NCBI GenBank assembly: GCA_003452655.1
Contig: DMNR01000360.1
Location: forward strand, 1,634-8,367
Direction of reading: 5' to 3'
Length of the DNA stretch: 6,734 nucleotides
Source of the DNA: Actinomycetota bacterium
Lineage (GTDB): Bacteria; Actinomycetota; Actinomycetes; S36-B12; UBA10799
Part shown: piece after piece, positions 6,581 through 6,734 of the stretch
Position numbering within the stretch: the stretch's first letter is position 1
Layout of the letters: each line of letters starts with the position of its first letter
The notes under the pieces: model-generated
Database searches by the model: none
Told to the model about the DNA's origin: nothing
Seen by the model: the letters and a program-made list of their open reading frames with translations, nothing else
Made by a program: the position numbers and the translations under genes

Positions 6581-6697
6581 TCAGGTTTGATGCGGCGAGG
6601 CTAACAAGGACAGCTGCTCTTTCGCGAGACTTGCCATCCCTGCGGTGCCACAAGATCCAACCCGCTCCAACAGAACGCGCACCTCGTCGGATTCCAT
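6581..6697 (-). CDS. Possible 38-residue small ORF upstream of the serine hydrolase
   Basis: A minus-strand ATG at 6697 opens a 38-codon frame ending at TGA 6581-6583, 22 bases before the hydrolase start. The peptide looks helical and partly acidic at the start (M-E-S-D-E-V-R-V-L-L-E-R) and contains one cysteine. No good ribosome site precedes the ATG, and a stop lies ten codons upstream (6722-6724) in the same frame. It could be a real small gene, the frameshifted tail of a gene beyond the window, or chance. Nothing else was recognised between 6559 and 6734. Confidence 0.2.
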   Translation of the reverse strand: MESDEVRVLLERVGSCGTAGMASLAKEQLSLLASPHQT

Positions 6698-6734
6698 GTC
6701 ATGGTGCGGTTGTTGGCGCAATCACGCTTGTTGC

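Noticed and set aside
6559..6734. Cysteine-rich 33-codon frame (minus-strand ATG at 6703) with a CxxC
   Set aside because: It has no ribosome site, its composition is unlike a structured protein, and it overlaps the slightly better 38-codon frame.

Overview
The window comes from a moderately high-GC bacterium (about 60 % GC in the stretch counted by eye). GTG starts, short Shine-Dalgarno sites, tight gene packing and the protein families all suggest an actinobacterium, but the species cannot be told from the sequence. It holds six protein-coding genes, the first cut by the left edge, plus one doubtful small ORF at the right edge. No RNA gene, CRISPR array, insertion sequence or integrase was seen.

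Layout. (1) Positions 2-863, + strand: a two-gene operon. It encodes the C-terminal part of a small membrane protein with a CPxC motif inside a membrane segment, then, one base later, a lipoprotein consisting of a single rhodanese domain. Together they look like a module for sulfur or thiol-redox chemistry at the outer face of the membrane. (2) Positions 898-2643, - strand, convergent with the rhodanese gene: one large fusion protein. It joins a Cof-type HAD phosphatase, a HerA/VirB4-like P-loop ATPase and a C-terminal domain resembling DUF5752. (3) Positions 2644-2817: a divergent control region with a perfect 12-bp direct repeat at an 18-bp period and a separate imperfect inverted repeat. 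(4) Positions 2818-5061, + strand: a secreted seven-repeat VCBS/FG-GAP propeller protein with an IPT/TIG domain and a basic C-terminal domain. A GNAT-type acetyltransferase follows, whose GTG start abuts the stop codon of the propeller gene, so translational coupling is likely. (5) Positions 5077-6558, - strand, convergent with the GNAT gene: a membrane-anchored serine hydrolase of the beta-lactamase/6-aminohexanoate-dimer-hydrolase (NylB-like) superfamily with intact catalytic motifs. (6) Positions 6559-6734: upstream region of that hydrolase, with a possible 38-codon ORF.

Four of the six products are membrane-bound or exported, so the region is weighted toward the cell envelope. Nothing in the sequence ties all six genes to one pathway. 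The strongest links are local: CPxC protein with rhodanese lipoprotein, and propeller with GNAT. The least understood single protein is the phosphatase-ATPase fusion.
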